In this document: positions 26,309-35,496 of the stretch, one piece after another
Layout: each line of letters starts with the position of its first letter
Numbering within the stretch: the first letter of the stretch is position 1
Assembly (NCBI GenBank): GCA_963772645.1
Contig: CAVYYD010000008.1
Span: 79,055 to 143,054 of the forward strand
From: DASSQJ01 sp963772645
GTDB lineage: Bacteria; Actinomycetota; Actinomycetes; Actinomycetales; Dermatophilaceae
Direction of reading: 5' to 3'
Length of the DNA stretch: 64,000 nucleotides
The notes under the pieces: generated by a model
Databases searched by the model: none
What the model saw: the letters and a program-made list of their open reading frames with translations, nothing else
What the model was told of the DNA's origin: nothing
Translations under genes and position numbers: made by a program

Positions 26309-27111
26309 CGTGCTGCTCCCCTTCCGGTCGCGACCTGCTGGCCGGCCTGCTGCTCGTCCTGTGCGCTGTCGTCCTGCTCGGACCCGTCCTGCCTCTGGCC
26401 CAACCCGTGCCGTGCCCACCACGCGAGCGCGAAGGTGGTCGCGAGGAACACGAGGTAGAGCCACAGCAGGCTGAGCTTCTCGCCGGGCCACTGGACACCG
26501 AGGCCGTCCATGGCCCAGAAGGTGCCGAACGTCGAGAGCAGCCCGCCGACGCCGAACTTCAGGGCGTGCCCGGGCACCTTCTCCAGCCAGCCCTTGGCCA
26601 GGAGCCCGACCGTCCCGATGATGACGAAGGCGGCCGCCGCCCCGGCGTACGCCTGGGACCAGTTCCCGCCACCGGCGCCGAAGGCGATGACGATGAAGGC
26701 GACCTCGAGGCCCTCGAGCAGCACGCCCTTGAACGCCAGCAGCCACGCGGTCCAGTCGAGAACGCCGTCGGAGCGCCCGGCCCCGCCGGCGTCGGCGCCC
26801 TCCTCCTCGTCGCCGCCGGTGAACCCCTTGGCGGCGACGCCGAGGACGCCCCTGGTCAGCCACTGGAGGCCGAAGGTGAGGAGCAGGGAGCCGATGACGA
26901 CGCGGAGGGGGTTGATCGGCACGTACTGGAGCGCTCGTCCCAGCCCGAAGACGATCGCGGCCAGCACCGCCAGGCCGGATCCCGCTCCCACCACCGTGGA
27001 CCGCCACCCCCGCGCGGCTCCGACGCCGACGACGATGATGACCATCTCGACGACCTCGACGGAGCACGCGATGAACGCGGCGACGGCGACGGGACCCAAC
27101 AGCTGTGTCAT
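26305..27111 (-). CDS. COG4280-type polytopic membrane protein
   Basis: 268 aa with about seven transmembrane helices. The N-terminus has the conserved CSVEVVEMVIIVVGVGAARG, repeated in spirit by LLEGLEVAFIVIAFGAGGG after a central acidic loop. The paired intramembrane Glu residues resemble cation-exchanger repeats such as GDT1/TMEM165 or LysE-type families, but this is analogy only. A Gln/Asp/Ser-rich tail ends the protein. ATG 27111 has GAGGAAGG upstream. Coupled with the small membrane protein that follows. Confidence 0.75.
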   Translation of the reverse strand: MTQLLGPVAVAAFIACSVEVVEMVIIVVGVGAARGWRSTVVGAGSGLAVLAAIVFGLGRALQYVPINPLRVVIGSLLLTFGLQWLTRGVLGVAAKGFTGGDEEEGADAGGAGRSDGVLDWTAWLLAFKGVLLEGLEVAFIVIAFGAGGGNWSQAYAGAAAAFVIIGTVGLLAKGWLEKVPGHALKFGVGGLLSTFGTFWAMDGLGVQWPGEKLSLLWLYLVFLATTFALAWWARHGLGQRQDGSEQDDSAQDEQQAGQQVATGRGAAR

Positions 27112-27406
27112 GAGACCTTCCTCGATGTCGACGAGTCGTTGCCCGGTCGGTTGACCACGGTGGGGGCGGCGCCGCCGCGTCCCTTCCCGAGGAACACGCC
27201 TCGCGGAGAGGCGCTGACGGGGGCTCGGCCCGCGTCGGCGGTGGCCACTCTCTCTCTTGGTGGCCTACCCGGGGCATCCCCGAGGAAACGGCGTCAGCCT
27301 CCGCGCAGCGGTGGTCCCAGCGAAGTCACAGGCCGTTGACAGTGTGCGCTCAGCGGCCGTCGCCGGCGTGGCCGCACCGTCCGCGGCCGACGTCACGAGG
27401 TCGGCG
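27112..27406 (-). other. Structured leader region, no gene
   Basis: 295 bp upstream of the COG4280 gene. Contains a hairpin GGCCAC...GTGGCC (27243-27265) around a CTCTCTCT run and GC-rich inverted repeats on either side. No known riboswitch consensus could be matched by eye. Confidence 0.35.
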
Positions 27407-28126
27407 TCACGAGGTCGGGGCGGCACCGCCGCGCACCGGGGTCATGTGAAGGAGGCAGGCGCCGGATTCGGCGAACGGCAGGAGCTGCACGGTGGTCGAG
27501 GTGTCGCCCCACCGGGCGAGGGCTCCCTCGACGAGTCCCGTGTGCACGCTGCAGACGACGTCCGGGTACAGCTCGGCGGCCTCCAGCAGCGGGCACCGGG
27601 TCAGCCGGACCGACGCCTCCGCGGCATCCGGCACCGGCGCGAACTGCAGACGCTCGAGCAGCTCAAGGGCCGCCCGGTGCGGCGGGGTCGCCTCGGTCCC
27701 AGCCGGCGACGGTGAGCCGGCGAGATGGGCGCCCCACTCCCGACCGGCGGCGCGGGCGTCCTCCGCGGGATGCGGGCTGTGGCGGCGGAGGGCCGAGGCG
27801 AGCGTCGACGCCAGGCCCGCGTACTCACGGGCCTGCGGGTCGACGGGCCGGGAGGCCGCCGCATAGACCCAGGCCGGACGGCCGCGACCCTCGGGTGACG
27901 CGGTGGACCGGGTCACCAGACCGGAGCTGACGAGCGAGTCAAGGTGATCCCGGATGGTGTTGGGGTGCAACGACATCGCGGCGCTCAGCTGGGCCAGCGT
28001 GAGCCCGTCCGGGCCGGCCTGCAACGCCTCGAGCACGGCCCCCTGGGCAGGCGACACGACCCGCCGGTCGCTCGGCGGGAGGGCCGGCCGGGGACCGAGC
28101 GGGATCCGGACTTGACTATTTTCCAC
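27407..28126 (-). CDS. ArsR/SufR-like winged-helix regulator with candidate Fe-S cysteines
   Basis: 239 aa from GTG 28126. N-terminal winged helix (LTLAQLSAAMSLHPNTIRDH, SSGLVTRSTASPEGRGRPAW). The C-terminal domain ends with a cysteine pattern seen in SufR-type [Fe-S] sensors: CPLLEAAELYPDVVC, then Cys in ESGACLLHM. It is divergent from a hemerythrin gene, with an ACTATTT inverted repeat between them. Hemerythrins bind oxygen or nitric oxide, so a redox- or NO-responsive repressor is the natural reading, as inference. Metal binding itself cannot be shown from sequence. Confidence 0.82.
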   Translation of the reverse strand: MENSQVRIPLGPRPALPPSDRRVVSPAQGAVLEALQAGPDGLTLAQLSAAMSLHPNTIRDHLDSLVSSGLVTRSTASPEGRGRPAWVYAAASRPVDPQAREYAGLASTLASALRRHSPHPAEDARAAGREWGAHLAGSPSPAGTEATPPHRAALELLERLQFAPVPDAAEASVRLTRCPLLEAAELYPDVVCSVHTGLVEGALARWGDTSTTVQLLPFAESGACLLHMTPVRGGAAPTS

Positions 28127-28149
28127 GGCCGGTAGTGTAGTTAAATAGT
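28115..28149. promoter_or_regulatory. Divergent promoter with ACTATTT/AAATAGT inverted repeat
   Basis: ACTATTT (28115-28121) and AAATAGT (28143-28149) are perfect inverted copies across 21 bp. The segment also holds TAGTGTAGTTAAAT, a strikingly AT-rich patch for this genome. It covers the start of the regulator (28126) and lies 48 bp before the hemerythrin ATG, so it fits an autoregulatory operator. Confidence 0.6.
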
Positions 28150-28197
28150 TCCCGGTCGCCAAGTCGCCGACCGCCCCACCGTCCTCTCGAGGTTCAC

Positions 28198-28692
28198 ATG
28201 ACTCCAACCACCATCGCCTCCTCGGCCGCGGACGCCGACGCGGCATCCGCGATCCGGTCCCACCACGCCGAGCTGACCGGCGCTCTGCTCCTCGGCCGTC
28301 GACGCCGTGTCCGCGGCCGCGCGACGGCTCCACCGGACGACGCCCGGCGCGCCGCCCGGCACCTGCACGACTGGTGCGAGCGCGAGCTGCTCCCGCACGC
28401 CCGCGCCGAGGAGGAGACGCTGTACCCCGCGGCCGCTGGCCGCCTGGAGGCGACACTGCTCGTGGCCTCGATGGTTGCCGAGCACCGCGTCCTCGGCGAC
28501 CTGGTCGCCGAGCTCGGCGGGGCCACCAGTCCCGTCGCCGCCGCTGCAGCCGCTCGGGCGCTCCGGGCGGTCTTCGAGGCGCACGTCGGCAAGGAGAACG
28601 ACCTCATCCTGCCGGTCCTCGAGGTCGTCGCCCGACATCTCGCTCACCGGCCTGCTCGAGGGGATGCACGACGTCCTCGGTGGGCGCGGTGA
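28198..28692 (+). CDS. Hemerythrin-domain protein, N-terminal part of a broken hemerythrin-DUF2249 gene
   Basis: The open frame encodes 164 aa. A hemerythrin four-helix bundle is visible: SHHAELTGALL, HDWCERELLPHARAEEETLY, EHRVLGDLV and HVGKENDLILP supply His/Glu ligands for a di-iron centre that binds O2 or NO. The last about 20 codons are out of frame: the homologous continuation SPDISLTGLLEGMHDVLGG runs in frame +2 from about 28625. Two more shifts follow before a DUF2249 domain. Either a pseudogene or consensus indels. Regulated, by position, by the divergent Fe-S-type repressor. Confidence 0.75.
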   Translation: MTPTTIASSAADADAASAIRSHHAELTGALLLGRRRRVRGRATAPPDDARRAARHLHDWCERELLPHARAEEETLYPAAAGRLEATLLVASMVAEHRVLGDLVAELGGATSPVAAAAAARALRAVFEAHVGKENDLILPVLEVVARHLAHRPARGDARRPRWAR

Positions 28693-29022
28693 GGCCCGGC
28701 GGGACGACGGGGTCGGGCGAGGCCTCCGCGGGCCACCTGGCCGACCCGGCCCCGGACGGGCACGCGTGCCAGTGCGGCCAGCGAGGACGACGAGGGCTAC
28801 CCCGAGCTCGACGCCCGGCTCGTCCCGCACCCCATCCGGCACGCGACGATCTTCGGTGCCCTGGCCGCGGTGCCTCCGGGCGGCGGCATGGTCCTCCTCG
28901 CGCCCCACGACCCGATCCCGCTGCTCGAGCAGGTGGAGCAGCGCTACCCGGGCCGCTTCACCGTCGACTACCTCGAGCGCGGTCCGCAGTCATGGCGGCT
29001 CCTCTTCGAGGACCGGTCATGA
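28693..29022 (+). pseudogene. DUF2249 portion of the hemerythrin gene, out of frame
   Basis: Fragments continue the hemerythrin protein: GHLADPAPDGHACQCGQ in one frame (to about 28780), then DDEGYPELDARLVPHPIRHA and GGMVLLAPHDPIPLLEQVEQ in the original frame to the stop at 29020-29022. This is a DUF2249 domain, often fused C-terminal to hemerythrins. Each junction moves the frame by +1; three such shifts restore the starting frame. The stop overlaps the next ATG (ATGA at 29019-29022), so the ancestral genes were coupled. Confidence 0.7.
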
Positions 29023-29834
29023 CCGCCGTCGCCGAGGCCGCGGCCCCGGCCAGCGTCCGCAGCGCCACCGCTGCGGAGGGTGCACCTGCAGCCACCCAGG
29101 ACGGACGGGTGGGCTCGTTCGTCGTCTACGGCGACTTCACCGACGCCCTGTCCTACCTCGCGTCCCGGTGCCTGGACCGGGCCCGCGGCACCGGGATCGA
29201 CGTCGAATGGCGCGCCGTCGTCGGACACCCCTCGCTCACCGTGACCCGGCACGCCTGGCCGCAGGCGCAGCGGCCCTCCCGGCTGCTCCAGGGGCCGTGG
29301 CGGCACCTCACCCGACGCGAGGTCGAGGGCGTGGTCGAACCGGTCTACGCGGTCCGCCCCCAACCCTCCGTCTCCGCGTATGCCGAGGCCGTCGGAGCAG
29401 GCGTGGGCGATGCCGTCCGTCACCTTCTCTTCGACGCCTACTGGTCCCACGGCACCGACATCGGCAACCCCGACGTGCTCCGCCGGCTGCTCACGGTGCC
29501 GATCCTGCACGGGACGTCGACCTCCTCACCGGTCGACCTGTACGGCTACGTCGTCGCCCCGAGCGGGTCACCGGTCACGACGGGCGCGTGGCGACGCATC
29601 CGGACCTGGCAGCGGGAGTGGGACGCCCTGAGCCGGGCGCAGCTCCCGGTCGTCCTCAACGGCAGCAGCATGGCCTCCGGCCGGGATGCGCTGGAGTACC
29701 TGGCCGAGGCGACGCCTGAGCCCGGCGCCACCTCGACGGACGACGACCCGTACCCCCTCCCGCCGTTGCGGGGGGACAAGCACCGGGTCGATCTGGCCGT
29801 CCCGCACGGAGTCACCCCCTGGTGGGAGGCCTGA
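29019..29834 (+). CDS. DsbA/FrnE-like thioredoxin-fold protein
   Basis: 271 aa. GSFVVYGDFTDALSYLASR is the beta1-alpha1 start of the DsbA/2-hydroxychromene-2-carboxylate isomerase fold, and a helical insert contains FDAYWSHGTDIGNPDVLRRL, a family hallmark. The CxxC active site is replaced by FTDALS, so disulfide chemistry is unlikely; isomerase or adaptor roles are possible. ATG overlaps the stop of the DUF2249 gene, so it belongs to the hemerythrin transcript. C-terminal 50 residues are Pro/Asp-rich. Confidence 0.78.
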   Translation: MTAVAEAAAPASVRSATAAEGAPAATQDGRVGSFVVYGDFTDALSYLASRCLDRARGTGIDVEWRAVVGHPSLTVTRHAWPQAQRPSRLLQGPWRHLTRREVEGVVEPVYAVRPQPSVSAYAEAVGAGVGDAVRHLLFDAYWSHGTDIGNPDVLRRLLTVPILHGTSTSSPVDLYGYVVAPSGSPVTTGAWRRIRTWQREWDALSRAQLPVVLNGSSMASGRDALEYLAEATPEPGATSTDDDPYPLPPLRGDKHRVDLAVPHGVTPWWEA

Positions 29835-29960
29835 CCCCGGTCCACCGCGGGCCCGCCGCCGTGTCGTGGGCCGGGCGCCCCGGCGGTTGCCATGCGGCTG
29901 CTGCTGCGGTGTGCTGGTCCGGTGCCTGCACCGCTCGCCGGCACAACCGAGAGGGGAGAG

Positions 29961-30353
29961 ATGACCGTGACCGTGTCGCTCAACCACACCATCGTGAATG
30001 CCAGCGACAAGGTGGCGACCGCCCGGCACCTGACCTCGCTGCTCGGCCTGCCCGAGCACACCACCTACGGCCCCTTCGCGGTGGTGCAGCTCGGGAACGG
30101 GGTCTCCCTCGACGTGGCCGACGACCACGGCGCACCACACCCGCAGCACTACGCCTTCCTGGTCTCCGATGCCGAGTTCGACACCATCCACGCGCGGATC
30201 GTGGCGAGCGGCCTGACCTTCTGGGCCGACCCGGCACACCGCCGCGAGGGCGCCATCAACCACAACGACGGTGGCCGCGGCCTCTACTGGCTCGGCCCTG
30301 ACGGCCACAACCTCGAGATCCTCACCGTCCCCTACGGCGGCTGGCCGGGCTGA
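29961..30353 (+). CDS. VOC family protein (glyoxalase/bleomycin-resistance fold)
   Basis: 130 aa single VOC domain. SLNHTIVNASDKVATARHLT starts the first beta-alpha-beta module; QHYAFLVSDAEFDTIHARI and GRGLYWLGPDGHNLEILT end the second, with metal-site His and Glu positions (NHT, QHY, NLEI). Binds a divalent metal; substrate unknown. ATG 29961 preceded by GAGGGGAGAG. Same direction as the DsbA-like gene, 126 bp away. Confidence 0.9.
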   Translation: MTVTVSLNHTIVNASDKVATARHLTSLLGLPEHTTYGPFAVVQLGNGVSLDVADDHGAPHPQHYAFLVSDAEFDTIHARIVASGLTFWADPAHRREGAINHNDGGRGLYWLGPDGHNLEILTVPYGGWPG

Positions 30354-30404
30354 CGCCGGGACCCACTCGGTGATCCCCTCACGCAACGTGTCGTGGTGAC
30401 GCCA

Positions 30405-31403
30405 ATGCCTTCTCCCGCGCGTGCTGTCCCGGCGATTCTGGTGACGGCCCCGGCCCGGCAGGCCTCGCCCTCGGAGCCGCGTTCGCCCGCCGTGGTCACC
30501 GCGTCACCGCCGTCGTCCGGGACGCCGGACCCCCGGCCCTGGGGCCTGGGAGCGACGCGGCGTGATGCAGTTCCACCACGCGCACTCCTTCCGGCCCACG
30601 GCGCCGGAGTCACTCGAGCGGTTGCTCCCCGAGGCCGTCCCGGCGTGGCTGGCCATCGGGGCGGAGCCGGTCACCGCAGACGTGGCCGGCCGGCCGACGC
30701 TCCTCGGATACCGGTCCCGCCGAGAGCAGTTCGAGCGCGCGGTGCGCGGCGTCGCGGAGGCCTGCCGGGTCTGACGATCCGCCAGGGACACGTCGAAGGC
30801 ATCCTGAGGGACGGCGGCCGCGCCGCCGGGCTGGTGGTCGACGGCGCCCGGCTCCTGGCCGACGCCGTCGTCGACGCCGCCGGACGTGCCGGGCGAGCCA
30901 CCCGAGGGCTGGGGCCGCGCCGGTCGGTCGGCGGCCCGTGCGGCCAGGCGTACGTCGACCGGATGTACCGACTGGACCCCGGCGCGGCACCCGGGCCGCT
31001 GACCAACCCCCTCGTCTGGCTGTCGGAGCACGACGGCTATCTCTCGCTGGTCTTCCCGCACGACCAGCGCTACTTCTCCGCCCTGATCGTCCGGCCGTGG
31101 GTGGAGGACCACATCCACACGGACTCGTGCCACGTCGACCGGTGGAACGGCGAGGACGTCGACCTCGATGCTCCGCTGCCGTCCGACCTCATCCTCGCGG
31201 CGGCCGAGGTCCGGCCGGAGATCATGGGCTCGGCGATGGGGTTCGGGTCGATGCACGCCCTGCCCGCGACCCTGCGCGCCGCCGAGCCCATCGCCAGGGC
31301 GGTGTTCGCGGCCGGCTGGCGACCGGCGGATCGCGCGCCACCCCCCGGCGGCACCGACGCCTGGCGCCGGTCGGTAGCGCCGGTCGGTAGCGCCGGTCGG
31401 TAG
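30405..31403 (+). pseudogene. FAD-dependent oxidoreductase, multiply frameshifted
   Basis: Reassembling frames gives PAILV-GPGPAGLALGAAFARRGH, the FAD-binding Rossmann start. WERRGVMQFHHAHSFRPTAP and LPEAVPAWLAIGAEPVTADV follow in a second frame (30547-30770). GHVEGILRDGGRAAGLVVDG and DAAGRAGRATRGLGPRRSVG lie in a third. The C-terminal FAD motif (GD..) is missing and the end runs into a tandem repeat. It belongs to a family of actinobacterial FAD-dependent oxidoreductases of about 450 aa. Shifts near 30442, 30545 and 30770 plus truncation make it non-functional as read. Confidence 0.65.
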
Positions 31404-31406
31404 CGA
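31368..31406. repeat. 13-bp tandem repeat, three copies
   Basis: CGGTCGGTAGCGC at 31368-31380 and 31381-31393, and CGGTCGGTAGCGA at 31394-31406. Located at the broken 3' end of the FAD oxidoreductase gene. Confidence 0.85.
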
Positions 31407-32249
31407 CCATGCCGCTTCCCCCCACTGGCGGTGACCGGCTCGGTCATCTCGACAGGCTTGTCGTCGAGCGGCGGCTCGCGACGGCGGACATGCCGCAGCG
31501 CCTCGTGGGGCGCCCGCTCGCTCGCGCACCTCGGCTGCAGGGGTGCGGCACATCGTCTATGCCTACTCGTCGCGCGAGCGCCACGGCCACCTTCACCGTC
31601 GCGCGGGACCGCGAGGCCACCGAGCTCGTCGGGCCAGCTGAGCGCGACCAGATGCCTGCCGGGGACGACCACTGGGTCGACATCCAGTCGTTCGCGGGCT
31701 AGCTGCTCCTTGAACTCGAGGGAGAGGAGCGGTCGTCCCGCCCGTGATGACGGTGGTGGCTGCGGGCCATGACCAAAAGGTGCACAGGTCCGGAAGGGCC
31801 GCGGTGACTGATCACCCTTGGGTTTTGCGATTGCCAGGGCCTGCGCGGCACGTCTTGGAGCAGGTGGGTGCCTGGGTCGAACTCGGCGGGGCAGGGGATC
31901 ATCGGGTTGACGAGGACGACAGCGACCGCCTGCAGGGCGTCCGCCACGATGGGTGCCGTCAACGCTCCCATGCGCGCCGCGACGATCGGGAACCCACGCG
32001 GCAGAGCACGAGGAAGGACTCCATGGCGGCGGCCGCGGCCGCCTTCATCGGGTCACCAGGTTCCACCTGCGTGGTGGTAGCTGACTCCCTGCTTGCAAAA
32101 TCCCCGATGGTGTTCCGCGAGAGGGTGATTGAGCACGCGTTGGGGTGTTGTGGGGTACTCCATCACGCCGGTTTCGTGACGCACCGCAGTACTTCTCTTG
32201 GGTACAACCTGGGTACGGCCGACGTGTGCCCGGGGCACCCACGTTGGGC
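31407..32249. other. 843-bp region without a recognisable gene
   Basis: Short frames exist on both strands (for example a minus-strand stretch with VKVAVALARRVGIDDV near 31600), but none has a start, length and family match together. It contains a 20-bp sequence repeated at 54829 and several GGGTAC words near 32205-32220. Probably decayed genes. Confidence 0.4.
32088..32107 (+). repeat. 20-bp direct repeat, copy 1
   Basis: CCTGCTTGCAAAATCCCCGA; identical copy at 54829-54848 in the same orientation. Similarity continues weakly into a shared TCCGCGAG 13-14 bases on. Confidence 0.7.
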
Positions 32250-34464
32250 TCACTCGTGGAGCTCGACCAGCCCTGCGCTTCCGTCGACCGTGACCGTCAG
32301 GCCGTCACCGATCCGTTGCGTGGCGTCTCGGAGGCCCACGACGGCCGGGATGCCGTACTCGCGGGCGACGAGGGACGCGTGCGCCGCCAGGCTCCCGCCG
32401 TCGGTGACCACGGCGGCCGCCCGGGCGAAGAGGGGGGTCCAGGCCGGCGTCGTCGCGCTGGTCACCAGGATCTCTCCCGGCGCCAGCCGGTCGCTGTCGG
32501 CGAGGTCGAGAAGGACCCGCGCCACCCCGGTGGCCCGGCCCGCGCTCGCCGGCATCCCCTCGAGCATCCCCGGTCGGCGCTCGGCCGGCGACCGCATCGG
32601 GGTGAACGCGTCGGTCTGCATCTTCTCGACGAACTTCGGCATGGTCCCGACGACCAGCGGGGGGCACAGCTTGCGGTTGCGCGCCCAGAGCATGCGCCGC
32701 TCGGCGACCGACGACACGCGGGACTCGTCCGAGAGCAGCTCGCTCCGTTCGAGGAAGTAGACGTCCTCGGCGCGGCCGATGACACCGCGACGGACGCAGG
32801 AGTCGCCGAGGCGGCCGACCGCCCGGCGCAGCAGCGGCCAGCCGAGGGTGAGGTACAGGACCTGTTCCTCCCGGATCCGGGCGTACTTCTGCGCCAGCGC
32901 GAGGAGCTCGTCGAAGTCGGTCCGCTGCCTGGGTGTGAGGGCGGCACGGCAGGCGGCCTCGGCCCGGTGGCGCTCATCCACCAGGGACGAATGAGCTTGT
33001 GGGACACCGCCGGATATGCCGAGCTCGCCTGCGGTGGGGCGGAACCAGTCGAGGCTCTGGATCGCGTACGGGGCGATCGGTCGGGGTGGCTCGAGCCCCG
33101 ACACCAGCGTCTGGTGGCTGCCGCCGAGGGTCGGGCGCAGGTGCCGTGCGTAGAACGCGGCGAGCACGCCCTCCACCTTCCAGGCGTTGCCCGCGACCAT
33201 CGAGATCGACTGCAGGTACTCGCCCGCGACCTCGGCCACCTCGTCGACGATCGCGGAGAGGGTGGCGTCGTCCGCGGTGTCGACCTGCGCGGCGTGCCGC
33301 TCGACCAGGGCCTGGTAGCGGGGCAGGAGGTCCGCCCGCCACCGCTGGATCTCGGGCTCGAACACGAGGCGGTCGGCGACCTGCGGTCGCTTGCTCTGGA
33401 CCAGGCGCCCAGAGGACCCCGGGCCGCCGCAGGATGCCGACCATCGACCGCATCCCGCCCGAGCCGATGGGCGTGTGGAAGTACCAGCCGTTGATCGTGA
33501 CGTGCAGGGGAGGCGCCGGGTAGACACCGAGCAGCTCGCGCGCCATCTCGGCATAGCGCTGCTCCATCCGGGGCAGCAGCCAGCTGTCGCACAGGGGGGT
33601 GACCGGCTCGGGCAGCCACTCACCGATCCGGAAGTTGCGCGTCCACCCGCCGGGCAGCGGCGACTCCCACCTGACCGGGTCGGGCAGCGCCGTCATGGGG
33701 CGCGCCTGGAGGAGGTACAGCTCGTCGTCGGCGAACGCCCACTCGATGTCCTGGGGCGCCCCGTCGAAGGCGGTCTCCACCCGCCTCGCCAGCTCGGCGA
33801 CCGCCAGGGCCTGCGCTTCGCGCAGGACCGCCGACGGCGCCCGACGGTCGCGGATGGCCTCACCGCCGCGCACGACCCACTGCTCGCCCGCGGCCTCACC
33901 GCCGACCAGCGCCTCGCCGAGGCCCCGGGTCGCGGTGACGACGGTCTCCTCACGGATGCCGGTCAGCGGGTTGGCCGTGAACGCCACCCCGGAGGCCTCC
34001 GAGGCGACCATCCGCTGCAGGAGCACCGCGATGCCGGCGTCTCCCTCGGGTCCGTGAGCGCGCCGGTAGGCGACCACCCGCTCGTCGGCGGCGGTCCGCC
34101 GGACGTGCCGGACGGCATCCAGCACCGCGGCCTGGCCGCGCACCCCGAGGACCGTCTCGTACTGGCCGGCGAACGACGCGTCCGCGAGGTCCTCGGCGAG
34201 CGCCGAGGAGCGCACCGCGAGCGGCCCGTCGCCGAGCACCGCGATGGCTTCGGCGACCCGGGCGGGCAGCGTGTCGTCCGGCTCGCCGGCAGCCACGACG
34301 ACACCGTCCGGAACAGGGAAGCCCCGTTGGACGAGCAGGCCGAGGTTGGCCGCCTTGTGGCCGGCCGTGGCCGAGTCGCCACGACCCAGCTCCTCCAGCC
34401 GGCGCACGTGGGGGGCGTCCGGCGTCGAGGGAGCGTTGCGCGTGTCATGTGCTGCCTGGTCCAT
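32250..34464 (-). pseudogene. PEP synthase/rifampin phosphotransferase-like enzyme, one frameshift
   Basis: An ATP-grasp PPDK N-domain begins at ATG 34464 (GHKAANLGLLVQRGFPVPDG, AVRSSALAEDLADASFAGQY, DIEWAFADDELYLLQARP). A middle domain has EPVTPLCDSWLLPRMEQRY. A C-terminal phosphohistidine domain has DGGSLAAHASLVAREYGIPA with the swivelling His. The frame breaks at about 33406: reading GCGCCTGG as GCGCTGG restores WALVQSKRPQVADRLVFE, so a single extra base explains it. Length restored about 737 aa. Such enzymes transfer phosphate from ATP via the His to pyruvate or to rifamycin; the substrate is not decided here. AGGAGGT precedes the start. Last gene of a minus-strand operon. Confidence 0.8.
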
Positions 34465-34489
34465 CGGTACCTCCTGTGGTCTGGGACGC

Positions 34490-34959
34490 TCACTCGGTCG
34501 ATGCGGTGGCGCCGAGCAGCGCCCGGAGCGCCGGGAGGTCGCCGACGAGCTGACGGCGGCCCACCCACCCGAGGAGCGGCATCAGGATGGCTCCCACGCG
34601 CCCCTCCGGCTCGTAGACGAACGTGATGCAGGTACCGCCGTCGACCCCTTGGAGGGACCGGCCGAACACCAGAGGCAGCGGACCGGACACCCCCGCCACG
34701 TCACCGACCGGTTCGGCTCCAGCTCGACGACCTCGTAGACGGTGTCGACGTCCCGGCCGAGCAGCCGCCCGACCAGCGTCGTCCGGGAACCCACCCGTGG
34801 CGGGTTCCCCCGTACGTCCTGTCGGGCGGCGACCCACTCCCGACGCCACTCGGGGTCCCTCGTCAGGTCCGAGGGGACCGCGAAGACATCGTCGGGCGAG
34901 CAGGCGACGTGGGTACTCAGGCGCATGTCGGCCACGGCACGGACCCACTCCTTGGTCAC
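34490..34959 (-). pseudogene. SRPBCC (START-like) family protein, frameshifted
   Basis: RLSTHVACSPDDVFAVPSDL and PEWRREWVAARQDVRGNP begin a START-fold hydrophobic-ligand protein. After EVVELEPNRSVTW the reading shifts at a C5/G5 homopolymer (34690-34694) into GVSGPLPLVFGRSLQGVDGG and LMPLLGWVGRRQLVGDLPAL. One base added to the homopolymer repairs it to about 156 aa. Ligand unknown. Lies between the upstream 104-aa gene (5-bp gap) and the PEP-synthase-like gene. Confidence 0.7.
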
Positions 34960-34964
34960 GGCAT

Positions 34965-35279
34965 TCAGCCCGCGGGCTGTGCCGCCGCGGCGAGGGCTGC
35001 CACCGTCTGTGAGTACGTCTCCATGGCCACCTTCGGGTCGATGACCGGCTGGATCTCCACGTCCATGTACGGCGTGAACGGATTCTCCGCCACGATGCGC
35101 TGCAGCTCAGCGGAGTCGTCGAAGTCGCCGAGGACGAGGCCTCCCCCGGCGACGAAGAACTCGAACGTCGAGAAGCGCTCTGCGTGCGTCTCGACCCAGT
35201 GACCAAGTGCGCCCATCAGCATCGGGGTGGCCTCCATCGGGGCTACGCTCCTCGGGCGGTAGATGATTGCGACTCGCAT
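34965..35279 (-). CDS. Small alpha/beta-barrel-like hypothetical protein
   Basis: 104 aa, MRVAIIYRPRSVAPMEATPM, FEFFVAGGGLVLGDFDDSAE, then ENPFTPYMDVEIQPVIDPKV. The pattern of strand-helix-strand with a YMDVE-type end resembles dimeric ferredoxin-like barrels, but I do not recognise a named function. First gene of the minus-strand operon and divergent from the LuxR regulator across about 217 bp, so likely under its control. Confidence 0.75.
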   Translation of the reverse strand: MRVAIIYRPRSVAPMEATPMLMGALGHWVETHAERFSTFEFFVAGGGLVLGDFDDSAELQRIVAENPFTPYMDVEIQPVIDPKVAMETYSQTVAALAAAAQPAG

Positions 35280-35496
35280 GCCGTCTCCTTGTGCTCCACA
35301 GGGCCGGCGCGAAGTCGCGGGGTGAACCGGCGGGACTTCCGGGGTGGCCCTGAGTGTCCTGACTCGTTGATTCTGTTGACGACACCGGCTCGCGACATCA
35401 CTCGATCAGGTGATTTCCGTACCGCGATCAACGGCTCCCGCGCGTCCACGCTCCTGGGCTCTTACGCCTGGTGCCCTCGATGACCACACTGACAGG

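Noticed and set aside
29019..29834. Disulfide oxidoreductase function for the DsbA-like protein
   Set aside because: The CxxC position reads FTDALS, so only the fold is claimed.
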